Source: JAAYAY01 sp963674575 (lineage in GTDB: Bacteria > Planctomycetota > Planctomycetia > Pirellulales > Thermoguttaceae). Taken from it: a DNA stretch of 64,000 bases. How positions within the stretch are numbered: the stretch's first letter is position 1; the number at the start of each line of letters is the position of its first letter. The notes under the pieces were generated by a model that worked only from the letters and a program-made list of their open reading frames with translations, did not search any database and had not been told where the DNA came from. The position numbers and the translations under genes are program-made. Location: positions 1,359,336 to 1,423,335 of the forward strand of contig CAXXQT010000003.1 in NCBI GenBank assembly GCA_963674575.2, read 5' to 3'. This document shows, one piece after another, positions 1-8,060 of the stretch.

Positions 1-1654
1 TCTGGAAAAACTCGTAGGCAGAGCGCTCGCGGGTTCGATCCTGTTTCACCCGGGCGAGCACGAAGCTATCGGCCGATTCGTAAGCCCTCTCCGAGTCAAG
101 CGAATAGAGATAAACGTACTCGTCTCTCGCCCCCTCGTAGTTGCGACCGAAATTGAGCAGCGTGGGACATCCAAAGCTCTCCTCAAAGCGCCAAGGGCAC
201 CATTGCCACGTTCGGGCGTGGTCTTCCGACCAGGCGATCTGCGCGTTATCCGCATTTCGCACGCAGGCGTAAAGGACCCCGTCGACCATCAGCAGCCCAC
301 TTGCCTTCTTGCCTTTCCGTCCGTCGCCGGAGGTCTCGCCACTGGAAGAGCGGATGTTCTCAAAGGCAGGCTCTTCCGGGCCACCCTGGATTCGGGCAAA
401 GCCCATGCTGAGCTTCTCGGGCACGCGAGGCTCAAAGCCCCAGCCGTCACCGTAGGCCGTGTAGAGATTGTCGTCGTCGGCCCAGGTCGTGGGCCAGTTG
501 TCGCTGCCTTCGCCGCGGCGCAGGATCGTCTTGGCAGGAGCCCATTTGATTCCCGCAAGGACGGGGCTAGGCGGATAGGGGGGCGTCACTTCTGCTTTGC
601 CGTGGGATTCCTTCACCGATGCAACGATCGGCTCGAAGAACCCGCGAAGCACGTCGTAATGCTCTTCCGAGGTTCGTGGCCAGGACTTACCGGCCCGCGA
701 AGCCACGATGTCGAGACTGGGCACCACGAAAATGAGGCTGTCGTAAAGGCCCCAGGACCAATAGGCGTCGCGAGGAACGTTGGCCAGCGTGCCATCGCGA
801 TTGTTCCACCAAAGCAGGCCGTAGTGATCGGAGGCGTTGCCGTGTTTCTCGGGATCCCATTCGGGCAGGCCGACCACGCCGGGCACGGTGGTCGTCGCCT
901 CGGCGATGAACTTGGGATCGAGGAGTTGCCTATCTCGCCATTTTCCCTGTCGCAAGTGAAGGAGTCCGATTCGGGCCATGGCGTCGACGTTTGCGTGAAC
1001 GCCCGAGCCGAACTCGCGTCGGGGGATGCCTTCAATTTCCGCCGGGCGGTAGGAGTTCTTGCGCCATCGCAGGTCGGAGCGTTCGATTCCGATGGGCGTG
1101 AAGATGCGGCGGAACATCAACTCTTGAAGATCCTCACGATAGACGAGCGTGACGCACTCGGCCAGCCAATTGGGACCACCGTCGCTGTAGTGCCAGTGCG
1201 TGCCCGGCTCGAACAACAGCTTTTCATACCCGCCGGGCTTTTCAAAACCGGCCGTCTGCGTGGCAAGGTGGCGCAGGGTGATCTTCGGCAGCCAGCCGGT
1301 CTCGGCATTCGACTCGGGCGGTGTGCCGAAGGTGGGATGGTAACGCTGCGCCGGGGCATCGAGCTGCATCTTGCCGTCGGTTATGGCCAGGCCCAGGGCC
1401 GTGGCGCCGATCGACTTGGTGCTCGACTTCAGGTCGTAGAGATGGTCCAGGTCTCCCCAGGCCAGAACCAGCTTGCCATGACGAGTGACATAGCCCGAAC
1501 CTCCTCCGGAGAGGGCGTAGCGCCGGGCCCGCCTGAGTGTGTCGCCGTCCATCCCAACCGCGGCCGGTTCAACCTGCTGCCACGTGTCGCCGGGCCAGGC
1601 AGATTCTGCGGGCGAGGCCGCAAGGCAGATCAACGAGAGCAGAAGCGAATTCAT
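1..1654 (-). CDS. Serine hydrolase (class C beta-lactamase-like) with C-terminal propeller-like domain, 3' end missing
   Basis: An open frame runs from an ATG at 1654 to the left edge (551 codons visible, no stop). A Shine-Dalgarno AGGAG lies about 9 bases upstream. Residues 1-19 look like a signal peptide. The block around residues 77-80 (SSTK) is the SxxK nucleophile motif of penicillin-binding-protein/class C beta-lactamase-type hydrolases, and HYSDGG further on replaces the usual YSN. From about residue 330 a second region starts, rich in W, G and D (for example WADDDNLYTAYGDG), resembling the five-bladed propeller/DUF4185 type of sialidase-like domain. The family is usually exported and acts on D-amino-acid peptides or esters; the real substrate is unknown. 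The fusion and the missing C-terminus limit the call. Confidence 0.8.
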   Translation of the reverse strand, partial: MNSLLLSLICLAASPAESAWPGDTWQQVEPAAVGMDGDTLRRARRYALSGGGSGYVTRHGKLVLAWGDLDHLYDLKSSTKSIGATALGLAITDGKMQLDAPAQRYHPTFGTPPESNAETGWLPKITLRHLATQTAGFEKPGGYEKLLFEPGTHWHYSDGGPNWLAECVTLVYREDLQELMFRRIFTPIGIERSDLRWRKNSYRPAEIEGIPRREFGSGVHANVDAMARIGLLHLRQGKWRDRQLLDPKFIAEATTTVPGVVGLPEWDPEKHGNASDHYGLLWWNNRDGTLANVPRDAYWSWGLYDSLIFVVPSLDIVASRAGKSWPRTSEEHYDVLRGFFEPIVASVKESHGKAEVTPPYPPSPVLAGIKWAPAKTILRRGEGSDNWPTTWADDDNLYTAYGDGWGFEPRVPEKLSMGFARIQGGPEEPAFENIRSSSGETSGDGRKGKKASGLLMVDGVLYACVRNADNAQIAWSEDHARTWQWCPWRFEESFGCPTLLNFGRNYEGARDEYVYLYSLDSERAYESADSFVLARVKQDRTRERSAYEFFQ

Positions 1655-1777
1655 GGGATTGCTCCTTGGGGCCCGTGGATTTCTCGGTCCCGCGACTGGC
1701 CAGACCGCCGCGCACGAGTGTAACCTATGGATTGGTTCAGACACAACTTCTCGCCACCAAGGACAGGAATCATTGCC

Positions 1778-2503
1778 ATGCCAAACCGCTGGATCCTTGT
1801 GTTTTCCGCCGCTCTCGTCAGCTTCGGTCTTCTCGGCATCGCCACGGCCGACGATTCAGACCCGCTCAAGCCGGGCAAGTTCCAGGCCGAGGTCACCTTC
1901 ACGGTCGACTACAATTACCTGATTTACACGCCCAAGGACTACGAGAGCAAGGACGCGTGGCCCTTGATGATCTTCCTGCATGGAGCGGGCGAACGAGGCG
2001 ACGACCTGCAGCAACTCAAGACCCACGGTCCGCCCAAGCTGATTGCTGGCGGCAAGGACTTTCCTTGCATCGTGCTGGCTCCCCAGTGCCCGAAGCACTT
2101 GTGGTGGTACCCCGAGGCGCTGATCGAACTGATCGACAAGGTGGCCAACGAGTACAAGGTCGACAAGAAACGGATCTATCTGACGGGCTTGAGCATGGGC
2201 GGCTACGGCACCTGGGCCCTGACGGCCAAGTATCCCAAGGTCTTCGCCGCGATCGCTCCGATCTGCGGCGCCGGCGATCCGGAAAAGGCCGAGGCTTATG
2301 TGGGCATCCCCACCTGGGTCTTCCACGGCGGCAAGGACGGCACCGTTCCGATTTCGGGATCGGAAGACATGGTCAAAGCGATCAAGGCCGCCGGCGGCGA
2401 TCCCAAGTACACCGTCTACCCCGAAGCCGGGCACGACTCGTGGACCGAAACCTACAACAACCCCAAATTCTTCGAGTGGATGTTCAGCCAGAAGAAGAAA
2501 TAG
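1778..2503 (+). CDS. Secreted alpha/beta-hydrolase esterase (LpqC/feruloyl esterase-like)
   Basis: A 241-residue protein with a signal peptide (MPNRWILVFSAAL...). The catalytic serine sits in GLSMGGYG (S139), with probable Asp in HGGKDGTVP (D187) and His in EAGHDSW (H219), the order expected for an alpha/beta-hydrolase. The N-terminal pattern FLHGAGERG is typical of the PHB depolymerase/feruloyl esterase-like planctomycete esterases that sit among polysaccharide-degrading genes. I chose the ATG at 1778 because AGGA lies 9 bases upstream and the signal peptide starts there; an in-frame ATG at 1727 would add 17 non-signal residues. It probably cleaves ester side groups from carbohydrates outside the cytoplasm, but the substrate is an inference. 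It converges on the next gene. Confidence 0.85.
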   Translation: MPNRWILVFSAALVSFGLLGIATADDSDPLKPGKFQAEVTFTVDYNYLIYTPKDYESKDAWPLMIFLHGAGERGDDLQQLKTHGPPKLIAGGKDFPCIVLAPQCPKHLWWYPEALIELIDKVANEYKVDKKRIYLTGLSMGGYGTWALTAKYPKVFAAIAPICGAGDPEKAEAYVGIPTWVFHGGKDGTVPISGSEDMVKAIKAAGGDPKYTVYPEAGHDSWTETYNNPKFFEWMFSQKKK

Positions 2504-2536
2504 CTTCGGAATTTCCCGTTGTGGGGGACGGCAGCG

Positions 2537-2586
2537 AACAGGAGGCAACGGAGAGAACATCTCTGTTGTCTCAGTTGCCTCCTGTT
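2537..2586. terminator. Hairpin between convergent genes
   Basis: Perfect 13-base inverted repeat AACAGGAGGCAAC (2537-2549) and GTTGCCTCCTGTT (2574-2586) in the 105-base gap between two convergent stop codons. It could end transcription from both sides, but there is no clear T-tract, so a dispersed palindromic repeat is an alternative. Similar wording occurs near 57665. Confidence 0.5.
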
Positions 2587-2608
2587 CCTGTCAATGGCCG
2601 TTTCCGGC

Positions 2609-3733
2609 TCAGCGACTCGCGTAAGTCCGGCCCAGGTGTTCGATAATTGCCTTCTTGAGTTCCAGCGGCTCGATCTCGTTCACCTGGCGATAGATCACCT
2701 TGCCGCCCGGAGCAATGAGAATTGTGTAGGGCACCGGGCCGGGCCACTCGGGATCGAGGGCTTCGGCCAGCTTGTCTCGATCGGTTCCGGAATAGAGATA
2801 GTTCGTCAACGCAACGTGGTTCTCCTTGAGAGTCTTCAGCGCTTGCTCGCGGCGGGCCGGTTCATCCAGGCTGATGGTGATCGCGTCGAAACGCCGCTTG
2901 CGATACATGCGGTTGATCGTGACGAGTTCTTCCAGCTCCCCGACGCAAGGCCCGCACCAAGTGGCCCACAGGTTGATCAGCAGCAAGCGGTCCGTCTTGT
3001 TCTCCGCTAGCTTCTTGACGCCGGCTTTATCGATCGTCTTGAGTTCAACCGGTTCGGCGTTCCATTTCTTGATCGAGTCGACGGCGCTTTGACGCTTGTC
3101 GGACCACTTGGTCGAGCATCCGAAAACACGCGTTTTCTCGACGGGAACCGGCTTGCCGGCCAGCAGGGCGTCGATGGCGTTGCGGGCGTCGTGAGACTGC
3201 ACCTCGCGGATGTCCGAATCGTCGATCCGGCCCACGTAGCGCAGCTTTCGGTCCGCGTCAAAAATGAACACGTGAGGCGTGGCCAACGCGCCGTAGGCGG
3301 CCGACACTTTTTGGTTTTTGCCGTCGTAGAGGTAGGGGAAGGAGAACTTCTTGTCCTTGGCACGAATCTTCATGTCCTCCAAGGAGTCGCCCACGTCGGT
3401 ATAGCCCAGTTCGTCGAGGCGCACCGCCTTGGAATCGTTGGGCGAGATGGCCACCAGGGCCACGCCGCGGTTCTTATAGTCGTCGTGGATTTTGAGGATC
3501 CGATCTTCATAGGCCTGGGCCGTCGGGCAGTGGTTGCAGGTGAACACGACCACCAGGACCTTGGCATCGGCAAAGTCCTTGAGCCGGTGAGTTTTGCCGT
3601 CCACGCCCGGCAGTTCGAAATCGGGCGCGGGCTGACCGATTTCCAAGGTCTTCAGCCCCTTGGGGGCCGCCCACAGATTGCCCCAGGCCAGGAGCAGGGC
3701 AAAGCAACCGACAGAAATCGCGAGTTTCGGCAT
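2609..3733 (-). CDS. Exported double thioredoxin-fold protein (peroxiredoxin-like plus TlpA-like)
   Basis: 374 residues with a signal peptide (residues 1-22, cut after LWA). The first domain (about 28-200) is AhpC/TSA-like with CNHC at 66-69, the pattern seen in planctomycete redoxin proteins. The second domain (about 230-372) is TlpA/ResA-like with the redox motif WCGPC (C260, C263). The protein should act in the periplasm as a thiol-disulphide reductase or peroxiredoxin-like enzyme, but neither partner nor substrate can be read from the sequence. It starts only 6 bases after the stop of the upstream M14 peptidase gene, so the two are likely cotranscribed. Carrying two redox sites in one chain is the notable point. 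Confidence 0.85.
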   Translation of the reverse strand: MPKLAISVGCFALLLAWGNLWAAPKGLKTLEIGQPAPDFELPGVDGKTHRLKDFADAKVLVVVFTCNHCPTAQAYEDRILKIHDDYKNRGVALVAISPNDSKAVRLDELGYTDVGDSLEDMKIRAKDKKFSFPYLYDGKNQKVSAAYGALATPHVFIFDADRKLRYVGRIDDSDIREVQSHDARNAIDALLAGKPVPVEKTRVFGCSTKWSDKRQSAVDSIKKWNAEPVELKTIDKAGVKKLAENKTDRLLLINLWATWCGPCVGELEELVTINRMYRKRRFDAITISLDEPARREQALKTLKENHVALTNYLYSGTDRDKLAEALDPEWPGPVPYTILIAPGGKVIYRQVNEIEPLELKKAIIEHLGRTYASR

Positions 3734-3739
3734 CGTGGA

Positions 3740-5527
3740 TCACTCCTTGCGAATCTGGGATCTTCCACCTTTCAATGAACGCACGGTGATTGTATACGGC
3801 CCGGGCCCCTCGACAAGCCAACGGACGTAGACGACCCCCATGCCGGGAATGTTGGGGATACGGATCTCAGCTTGCTCGAATTCCTGTTCCTCGGCGTCCT
3901 GGAAGAAGGGCTCGCTGCTTTGCAGGCCCGCAACGACTTGAATCCCGTGTCCTGTGATCGACGCGATGTCCGGGGGGGTTATCTTGTTTTCCAGGTCCAC
4001 GTCGGCATGGGTCGGGATCAGCTTCTGGTTGATAATCGCGGCGGTCACCTCGACCAGTTTGCCGCCGGCGGGTTTCACGTCAACCGATTGAATGGCCACT
4101 TGGGGCATCTGGTCGGCGTGGTAGAGGGTGAAGGCCATGTTGCGATGGCATTCTTCCTCCAGAAGGAAGGACGGCGGTTGGCGGCGCCACTCCTTCCGCT
4201 TGCCGCCCACCTCGATTCGTCCGTACTGCGGATGGTCGACTTCGTGCCAGGGCACGGTCCCCTGGCCAAGGAGCAGCAATCGATCGAACTCCTCCTCGTC
4301 CTCGCTACGATCTTCCGGGGCCCGGCGAAAGTAGTTTTCGCGAGTGAACAGCTCGTCGCTGAACGAGAAGATCCCACGCATCGAGAAGAGCCAGTCGAAC
4401 TCCCCGCCGTAGAGGTCGTAGAGCCCGGTGGCGCACTCCATGTAGTCGTAGAAGGGCAGGGCCTTCTCGCCCTGGGCCGCGATGGCGTCGTAGACGGCCA
4501 CGTCGCCGTCCGAATACTTGTCGAGGACATTGCCCGGACCACGCAAAATCATCCCGCCGGTATTGTGATAGGTTTGCGCCCCGGCAATGTTCGGATGATC
4601 GAGAATGAAATCGGCCACCAGCCGGTTCTCGCCGACCGAGAGCGGATAGCGATAGGCGCCTCCCTGCACATATTTTGGCTGCCAGTGGCGGGGCCAGTCG
4701 CGGTTCGGATCGTAGTAGCCCACGCCGTCCTCGTTCACCCGTCCGTCGCCGTCGTTGTCGATTCCCTCCCTGCCCAGCAAGGTGTACTCCCCTCTTTCAT
4801 CCTCCTTGGCGGGAATCAGCAACTGGGGGTAGTCGGGATGGACCTTCCAGCGGCCGTTGGGATCGCGGCGGCGCATCTGGGTGATCTGGCCGTCGCCGTC
4901 CAGGTCGTCGTAGCCGTCTTCGTCGACGAGCCCGTCGCGATCGTCGTCGACGGGGCGTTGCCCTGAGCGAGGTGAGCTGGTCGTGTTGGGCTCGTGCATG
5001 TGGGCATCGCGCGAGTCGGGGCTCATCATGGGCATCAGGTAAAACGTCCGCTCGTCGACCAGGCGGGTCACGGCGTCGTGGCGGCCGTACATCTCGAGCA
5101 GGTACCAGGCCGTGTAGAGCGTGACCTGGGTGGCCTGGATCTCGTTGGCATGGATGGCGCCGTCGATCCAGAAGGCCGGCTTGCTGCGATCGTCGCCCGT
5201 CTTGCGATTGGTGATTGTGAGCACCCACATCTCGCGCCCACCATAGGACTTGCCCAGGCTGGCCAGTTGCGATCGATCCGGGTGGGCAGCCACCATCTTC
5301 TTGAGCAGAGTGGTAGCCTCGCCGTAGTCGTGATACCGATTCCAGTGGGCCGGCACCTTCGGATCGGCCGGGGCTCCCATGGGCTGGTAGGGCTTCTGCT
5401 TCGGGGCCGCCAGAGTGGTGGAGGCGAGCAAGAATAGTAGCAGGCACGCTCCGGCGTGCCGTCCGCCAACAGACAAAGAAGGGCACGCTCCGCGTGCTGT
5501 CGGCCGAGTTTCCGGAAGAGGTCGCAT
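3740..5527 (-). CDS. Zinc carboxypeptidase, peptidase family M14
   Basis: 595 residues. Zinc ligands are visible as H126 and E129 in GAIHANEIQ and H321 in TYHNTGG; the catalytic glutamate is probably E392 in FSFSDELF. DPNRDWP (about 273-279) matches the substrate-binding Arg region. Two Asp-rich EF-hand-like loops (about 194-215 and 257-268) are inserted in the catalytic domain, as in other planctomycete M14 proteins. A signal peptide ends near TLAAPK (about residue 41), but the first 25 residues are encoded by two palindromic repeat elements, so the true start may lie further in. It should remove C-terminal residues from peptides outside the cytoplasm. It heads a likely operon with the thioredoxin gene downstream and follows a paralogue (5672-7375). 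Confidence 0.85.
   Translation of the reverse strand: MRPLPETRPTARGACPSLSVGGRHAGACLLLFLLASTTLAAPKQKPYQPMGAPADPKVPAHWNRYHDYGEATTLLKKMVAAHPDRSQLASLGKSYGGREMWVLTITNRKTGDDRSKPAFWIDGAIHANEIQATQVTLYTAWYLLEMYGRHDAVTRLVDERTFYLMPMMSPDSRDAHMHEPNTTSSPRSGQRPVDDDRDGLVDEDGYDDLDGDGQITQMRRRDPNGRWKVHPDYPQLLIPAKEDERGEYTLLGREGIDNDGDGRVNEDGVGYYDPNRDWPRHWQPKYVQGGAYRYPLSVGENRLVADFILDHPNIAGAQTYHNTGGMILRGPGNVLDKYSDGDVAVYDAIAAQGEKALPFYDYMECATGLYDLYGGEFDWLFSMRGIFSFSDELFTRENYFRRAPEDRSEDEEEFDRLLLLGQGTVPWHEVDHPQYGRIEVGGKRKEWRRQPPSFLLEEECHRNMAFTLYHADQMPQVAIQSVDVKPAGGKLVEVTAAIINQKLIPTHADVDLENKITPPDIASITGHGIQVVAGLQSSEPFFQDAEEQEFEQAEIRIPNIPGMGVVYVRWLVEGPGPYTITVRSLKGGRSQIRKE
5436..5510. repeat. Palindromic elements overlapping the M14 gene 5' end
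   Basis: Two GCACGC...GCGTGC palindromes (5437-5460 and 5479-5500 approximately) lie inside the first codons of the M14 peptidase gene. The sequence AGTAGCAGGCACGC at the left copy recurs inverted at about 5663-5676, just after the stop of the paralogue. These look like dispersed intergenic repeats that became part of the reading frame. Confidence 0.5.
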
Positions 5528-5585
5528 ATTGTTGGAATCCGATTGTTTGGTGTCGTGTGTTGGAGTCCAGGCTTCAGCCTGTTTC

Positions 5586-5661
5586 GTAGCGGTGGCATCC
5601 TTGCCGCCGTTGACCGGGAGTCAATCAAAACGCGAATCGGCGGCAGGGATGCCACCGCTAC
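5586..5661. repeat. Long imperfect inverted repeat between M14 paralogues
   Basis: Arms of 23 bases at 5586-5608 and 5639-5661 pair with one mismatch and begin with GTAGCGGTGGCATCC. The loop is 30 bases. It fills most of the gap between the two M14 genes. The same 15-mer occurs alone at 47725-47739, so this is a dispersed repeat family. Confidence 0.75.
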
Positions 5662-5671
5662 GGCGTGCCTG

Positions 5672-7375
5672 CTACTTTTCTTGGGTCTGCCCGGTCGCCT
5701 CTCCGGTCATGGGGCTCCAGGCCCGGACGGAGAAGACAGGCGTTTTGTCCGAATCGACGCGTACAAGCCATTTCTCTTCCGCTCGGCCTCCCTCGCCGGC
5801 CAGAGGCGCGAGGGGGCGACGGGCATGGCCGGTCACGAGCGACGCCCCGGCCGGGAGCTTCAGTTCGATCTGCAGACGCTGAGGCTGGCGTGAGAGCCGG
5901 CCCATTTCCGAAGCCGTGGGCAGCATGCCTTCGTTGACAACCACTGCCGTAACTCGCCACACGCCGGCCCCCAACGGTTCCGCTTTCACCTCCGCCAACT
6001 CGACGCGAGGCAGCATGTCGAGCAGCCTCACAAGGAACTTGCTTTGGGTTTCCGCCAGGCCGTCAAGCAGTTCGGCCGGTGGATTGTCTTTCAGGAAGGG
6101 CTTGAACCCACCGATTTCGACCTTCTTGCCCTCCAGGTCGGGATGCTCAATTGGCTGCCAGGGCACAAAGCCCTCCATGCTCTGCTGCTCGAACCAGGCC
6201 AGGGCGTTCAGGTCGTCGAGCCCACGCGAGTCATCCCCGTCATCCTCCTCCGTTTCTTCCGAGCCTTCCTCTTCGTTCGTCTCGGAAGGAATGCACCATG
6301 GCCGGGTGGCCAGCGACCAGCGGCCGTAATGGAAGTAGGCCCACTCGAGGAACGACCCCTTCCCTCCTGGCAACTCAGGCGGCTTGTTGTTGCCCGCGAT
6401 TTCCGAATAGACCTTGGCGATCTCGTTCAGATATGGAGCATCTTCCACAAGCAAGGTCGTCTTGATCTTGTCTCCTTCTTCGTCGTCTTCCTCTTCAGCC
6501 GTTTCGGACTTCCAGGGATGAAGCAGGTTGTCCCGTCCGCACACGGTCCACACGACCACGATGTTCGGATGATCGTAGCAGAAGTCGGCGATCGCCCGGG
6601 TTTCAATTTCGGAAACCTGATGGGGGCCGGCGCCGGGTTGGAAGTAGGGATAGTCGAAGGTGAAGTTGCGATCGAAGGCCACGCCGCCGGGTGGGTCTTC
6701 GTTCAGCTTGCCGTCGCCGTCGTTGTCCTTGCCTTCCACGTAGATTTGGTAGCGGCCCCGCACGCCCTTCTCCAGGTCGGCCTTGACCATCACGCGATCG
6801 TCCTTGGGATGGGCGATGTACGGGCCGTCGGCGTCTTCCACACGCATGACCGTGATCAGCCCGTCGCCGTTCAGGTCGTCGGGGCCGTCCTCGTCGGTCC
6901 GGCCGTCCGTATCGTCGTCGATGGGCCGAGCATTGACGTGACGCTGCCGAAGCGGCCTCTCAAAGAAGGTCTCGCTGCCGTCGGGGGCGGCTTGCACGAT
7001 GCCATAGACGGTGACGCGATCGAGGAGCCGGCGGATGTCTGGATCCGTCGTGGCCTGGCCGACGAGTTGCTCGACCACGCGGAGCAGGACTTCGCCGTCG
7101 ACCGGTCGTGCCGGATCGATTCCTCCCACGATCAACAGGGCGGGCTTTTTTTCGACCGCCCCCGTGCCCACGGTCAGCAGGCTCACCTCCTGCCCGCCAA
7201 GAGTTCGAGCCAGGGTGGTACAGGAAACGATTTTCGATTTGGCAAGATTGTGGGTCCTGCCGCGGAGCGAAGCACTATTGCTGTAGCCTTCCAAGGCGGG
7301 AGGGGCGGCGATTGCCAAGGAGGCCGCAAGGAACACCATGCCGACAGCGGCCCCGGGAAGTATTGAAATTCTCAC
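5672..7375 (-). CDS. Inactive-looking M14 peptidase paralogue
   Basis: 567 residues with a signal peptide (1-23) and the same layout as the M14 peptidase downstream: a matching N-terminal domain, the same two Asp-rich inserts (IDDDTDGRTDEDGPDDLNGD and the DNDGDGKLNED loop) and a similar C-terminal beta domain. The key residues are gone: where the neighbour has GAIHANE this protein has GGIDPAR (about 84-90); where the neighbour has TYHNTGG it has WTVCGRDN; and the catalytic-Glu segment reads SLATRPWCIP. It also carries a long acidic insert rich in E and D. It therefore probably binds peptides or calcium, or regulates its paralogue, rather than cleaving. The domain relation is clear; the role is inference. 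Confidence 0.8.
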   Translation of the reverse strand: MRISILPGAAVGMVFLAASLAIAAPPALEGYSNSASLRGRTHNLAKSKIVSCTTLARTLGGQEVSLLTVGTGAVEKKPALLIVGGIDPARPVDGEVLLRVVEQLVGQATTDPDIRRLLDRVTVYGIVQAAPDGSETFFERPLRQRHVNARPIDDDTDGRTDEDGPDDLNGDGLITVMRVEDADGPYIAHPKDDRVMVKADLEKGVRGRYQIYVEGKDNDGDGKLNEDPPGGVAFDRNFTFDYPYFQPGAGPHQVSEIETRAIADFCYDHPNIVVVWTVCGRDNLLHPWKSETAEEEDDEEGDKIKTTLLVEDAPYLNEIAKVYSEIAGNNKPPELPGGKGSFLEWAYFHYGRWSLATRPWCIPSETNEEEGSEETEEDDGDDSRGLDDLNALAWFEQQSMEGFVPWQPIEHPDLEGKKVEIGGFKPFLKDNPPAELLDGLAETQSKFLVRLLDMLPRVELAEVKAEPLGAGVWRVTAVVVNEGMLPTASEMGRLSRQPQRLQIELKLPAGASLVTGHARRPLAPLAGEGGRAEEKWLVRVDSDKTPVFSVRAWSPMTGEATGQTQEK

Positions 7376-7514
7376 GGCATCTCAATCAGGAAAGAGGAAG
7401 TCAGACAGGAAAAGACACCGCCCTCATCCTATCCTGCCAAAATGGCGAATTCCAGCCGGAGACGGGCATGTACGGCAGGCATGCCACCGTTCCAACGATG
7501 GGGGGCCTCGATCG

Positions 7515-7544
7515 TTGGCATTTCTGCCCCCAGTAGACTATGAT
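7515..7544 (+). promoter_or_regulatory. Candidate sigma-70-type promoter for the 7574 gene
   Basis: TTGGCA (7515-7520), an 18-base spacer and TATGAT (7539-7544) precede the start at 7574 by about 30 bases. Matches are good but this was found by eye only. Confidence 0.4.
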
Positions 7545-7573
7545 CTGGCTGGTTCGAATCGAGGATGAAGAAG

Positions 7574-8050
7574 ATGGACGACAATTCGCTGCGCGACACC
7601 GAGGCAGAAGGGCTTTCCCCCTTGTCCACCGAGACCGAATACGGCCGGTCCTACCGAAAACAGGTCGCTATCGGATGTTGTCTGGCTGCTGGAATGGTCC
7701 TGGCATTAGGAGCGTGGTCCGTATTCGACCATGTTCAGGCGGGTGGCAACTGGAGAGAATGCGGTGTCAAGATCCGTATTCCATGGGTACTCATCGATCC
7801 CGAAGTGAGAGACGCCGCGAAGCGCTTCCTGGAAGCGAAACTCAGTTCTTCCTTCGATCTCCGGCCTCGCGATACGTCACTGCTGGTATGGTCGGTGTTC
7901 GCCGCCGTTGGTGCAGGGCTCGTCGCCTACAAGCTGGCGTGGATCTCGTTCCAAGTCTTGATGCCGCTGGCACTACTAATTGCCAGCGTCGGGTGCATCC
8001 TGAAGTTTCGGCTCGATCCCATTTGGCGACCCCGGGGGAGGGATCGCTGA
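7574..8050 (+). CDS. Small membrane protein of unknown function
   Basis: 158 residues. Hydrophobic stretches follow a charged N-terminus of about 30 residues: one near residues 31-52 (VAIGCCLAAGMVLALGAW) and a longer one near 105-148 that could form two helices. Between them is a soluble loop of about 50 residues. I recognise no family. I chose the ATG at 7574 because GAGG at 7561-7564 is 9 bases upstream; the in-frame ATG at 7565 touches that same GAGG. It is a single gene on the plus strand converging on the PEGA protein gene with an 10-base gap, and has its own candidate promoter. Function unknown. Confidence 0.6.
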   Translation: MDDNSLRDTEAEGLSPLSTETEYGRSYRKQVAIGCCLAAGMVLALGAWSVFDHVQAGGNWRECGVKIRIPWVLIDPEVRDAAKRFLEAKLSSSFDLRPRDTSLLVWSVFAAVGAGLVAYKLAWISFQVLMPLALLIASVGCILKFRLDPIWRPRGRDR

Positions 8051-8060
8051 CCCGGCTCGT

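Noticed and set aside
203..1723. Long plus-strand open frame over the serine hydrolase
   Set aside because: It is the antisense of an open minus frame with SxxK motif, signal peptide and ribosome site; its own product has no recognisable domain.
7551..7560. GGTTCGAATC resembling a tRNA T-loop
   Set aside because: The flanking bases do not form a T-stem or the other arms, and it lies in a gene leader.
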